NCBI RefSeq assembly: GCF_014192395.1
Contig: NZ_JACHXW010000001.1
Location: 590,028 to 654,027, forward strand
Direction: 5' to 3'
Length of the DNA: 64,000 nucleotides
Source of the DNA: Paenibacillus endophyticus
GTDB taxonomy: Bacteria > Bacillota > Bacilli > Paenibacillales > Paenibacillaceae
Shown here piece by piece: positions 63,498 through 64,000 of this stretch (positions are counted from its first letter, which is position 1; each line of letters begins with the position of its first letter). Under the pieces are notes generated by a model. It saw nothing but the letters and a program-made list of their open reading frames with translations. It searched no databases and had not been told where the DNA came from. The translations under genes were made by a program, and so were the position numbers.

Positions 63498-64000
63498 TCA
63501 TCCGTCTTTGAATGATTTATCAACATTGGATTTAAGCTTTAATGCAACGGTATTGATAATAAACAGTAAAGGAATATAAGCAAAGATGAAATAAAATCCG
63601 ATCTCATTTATGTACTTTTCTAATACATCGATCTGTATTCGCTCGTTAACCGTTAGCGCGGCAATGAATAGGGCTGCCAGTATAAAAGGCAAAGATAGTC
63701 GAGGCTGAAGCGCAGCGACTCTTTTCATCATTCTCGTACAGCACCAAATAGGGATACAAACCGTCGGGATGATAACCAAAAGCCACATGAAAATATAAAA
63801 ATATTCGAACCTGGCAACGAAGGATAACTCTATGATTTTCGACATTGCCAAAGTTGGCCATAGCGTATGCTTCAGCAGTCCCTGACTAAAATACATAAGG
63901 GTTACAATGATCATTGCCGTATATTTCAATGTAGTGAAGAGCAGGGCGAAATGCGCCCATTTTACGTTTTTTTCGGGAGATTTTAAGAAAGGAAAGTAAA
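63498..64000 (-). CDS. Spore germination permease, GerAB family (5'-partial)
   Basis: The frame is open to the right edge of the window, so the N-terminal half is missing; TTG 63929 is only an internal codon (upstream in-frame residues include VKWAHFALLFTTLKYT). The visible 167 codons contain LWPTLAMSKIIELSFVARFE followed by three to four hydrophobic segments, matching the C-terminal part of GerAB-type amino-acid/polyamine/cation-like permeases that bind germinants in the spore inner membrane. The partner gerAA and gerAC genes would be expected to the right, outside the window. This gene indicates a spore former. Confidence 0.8.
   Translation of the reverse strand, partial: YFPFLKSPEKNVKWAHFALLFTTLKYTAMIIVTLMYFSQGLLKHTLWPTLAMSKIIELSFVARFEYFYIFMWLLVIIPTVCIPIWCCTRMMKRVAALQPRLSLPFILAALFIAALTVNERIQIDVLEKYINEIGFYFIFAYIPLLFIINTVALKLKSNVDKSFKDG

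Overview
The window looks like a chromosomal stretch of a spore-forming, plant-polysaccharide-degrading member of the Paenibacillaceae (Paenibacillus/Cohnella type). The reasons are AGGAGG-type ribosome binding sites with many GTG/TTG starts, three very large secreted enzymes ending in S-layer homology (SLH) repeats, repeated blocks of sugar ABC importer plus YesM/YesN-like two-component system without an ATPase gene, and a GerAB-type spore germination permease at the right edge. I assigned families by reading motifs; no database search was possible.

Layout. (A) 1-4023: the 3' part of an SLH-anchored GH43 enzyme that enters from the left and carries a one-base frameshift near 2347. (B) 11452-4294, minus strand: response regulator, histidine kinase, lipoprotein sugar-binding protein and two LplB/LplC-type permeases. 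(C) 11895-24326, plus strand: a second importer, kinase and regulator, followed by an IclR regulator and three enzymes that read as the lower Weimberg (non-phosphorylative pentose) pathway: FAH-fold keto-deoxy-sugar-acid dehydratase (frameshifted), semialdehyde dehydrogenase and YjhG/YagF-type sugar-acid dehydratase. Together they would turn a pentonate into 2-oxoglutarate. (D) 24881-30758: a methyltransferase divergent from a complete NikABCDE-like metal/metallophore importer, with a Zur-box-like palindrome between them. (E) 31144-33942: threonine-to-glycine catabolism (Kbl, SDR-type threonine dehydrogenase) and an XRE-cupin regulator. (F) 34596-49203: a cytoplasmic and a giant secreted paralogue of a poorly known (DUF5695-like) family around an AraC regulator and a sugar importer. 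(G) 49714-63197: an SLH-anchored clan GH-A hydrolase, a third two-component system, a fourth importer, a GH130-like enzyme and an FAD oxidoreductase, with IS1182-type transposase debris on both sides. (H) 63498-64000: gerAB fragment.

The recurring logic is: a surface enzyme cuts a polysaccharide, a lipoprotein with two permeases imports the oligosaccharide, a sensor pair or AraC protein controls expression, and cytoplasmic enzymes finish the job. The most interesting regulatory structure is upstream of the importer in F: two pairs of GTTGAAATA direct repeats, 21 bp apart within each pair and 210 bp between pairs, ending just before a promoter and followed by an operator (TCTAAACGTTTAA) that also follows the promoter of the cytoplasmic paralogue. 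Hairpins lie between binding-protein and permease genes in all four sugar importers, and cre-like sites abut the -10 boxes of two binding-protein genes.
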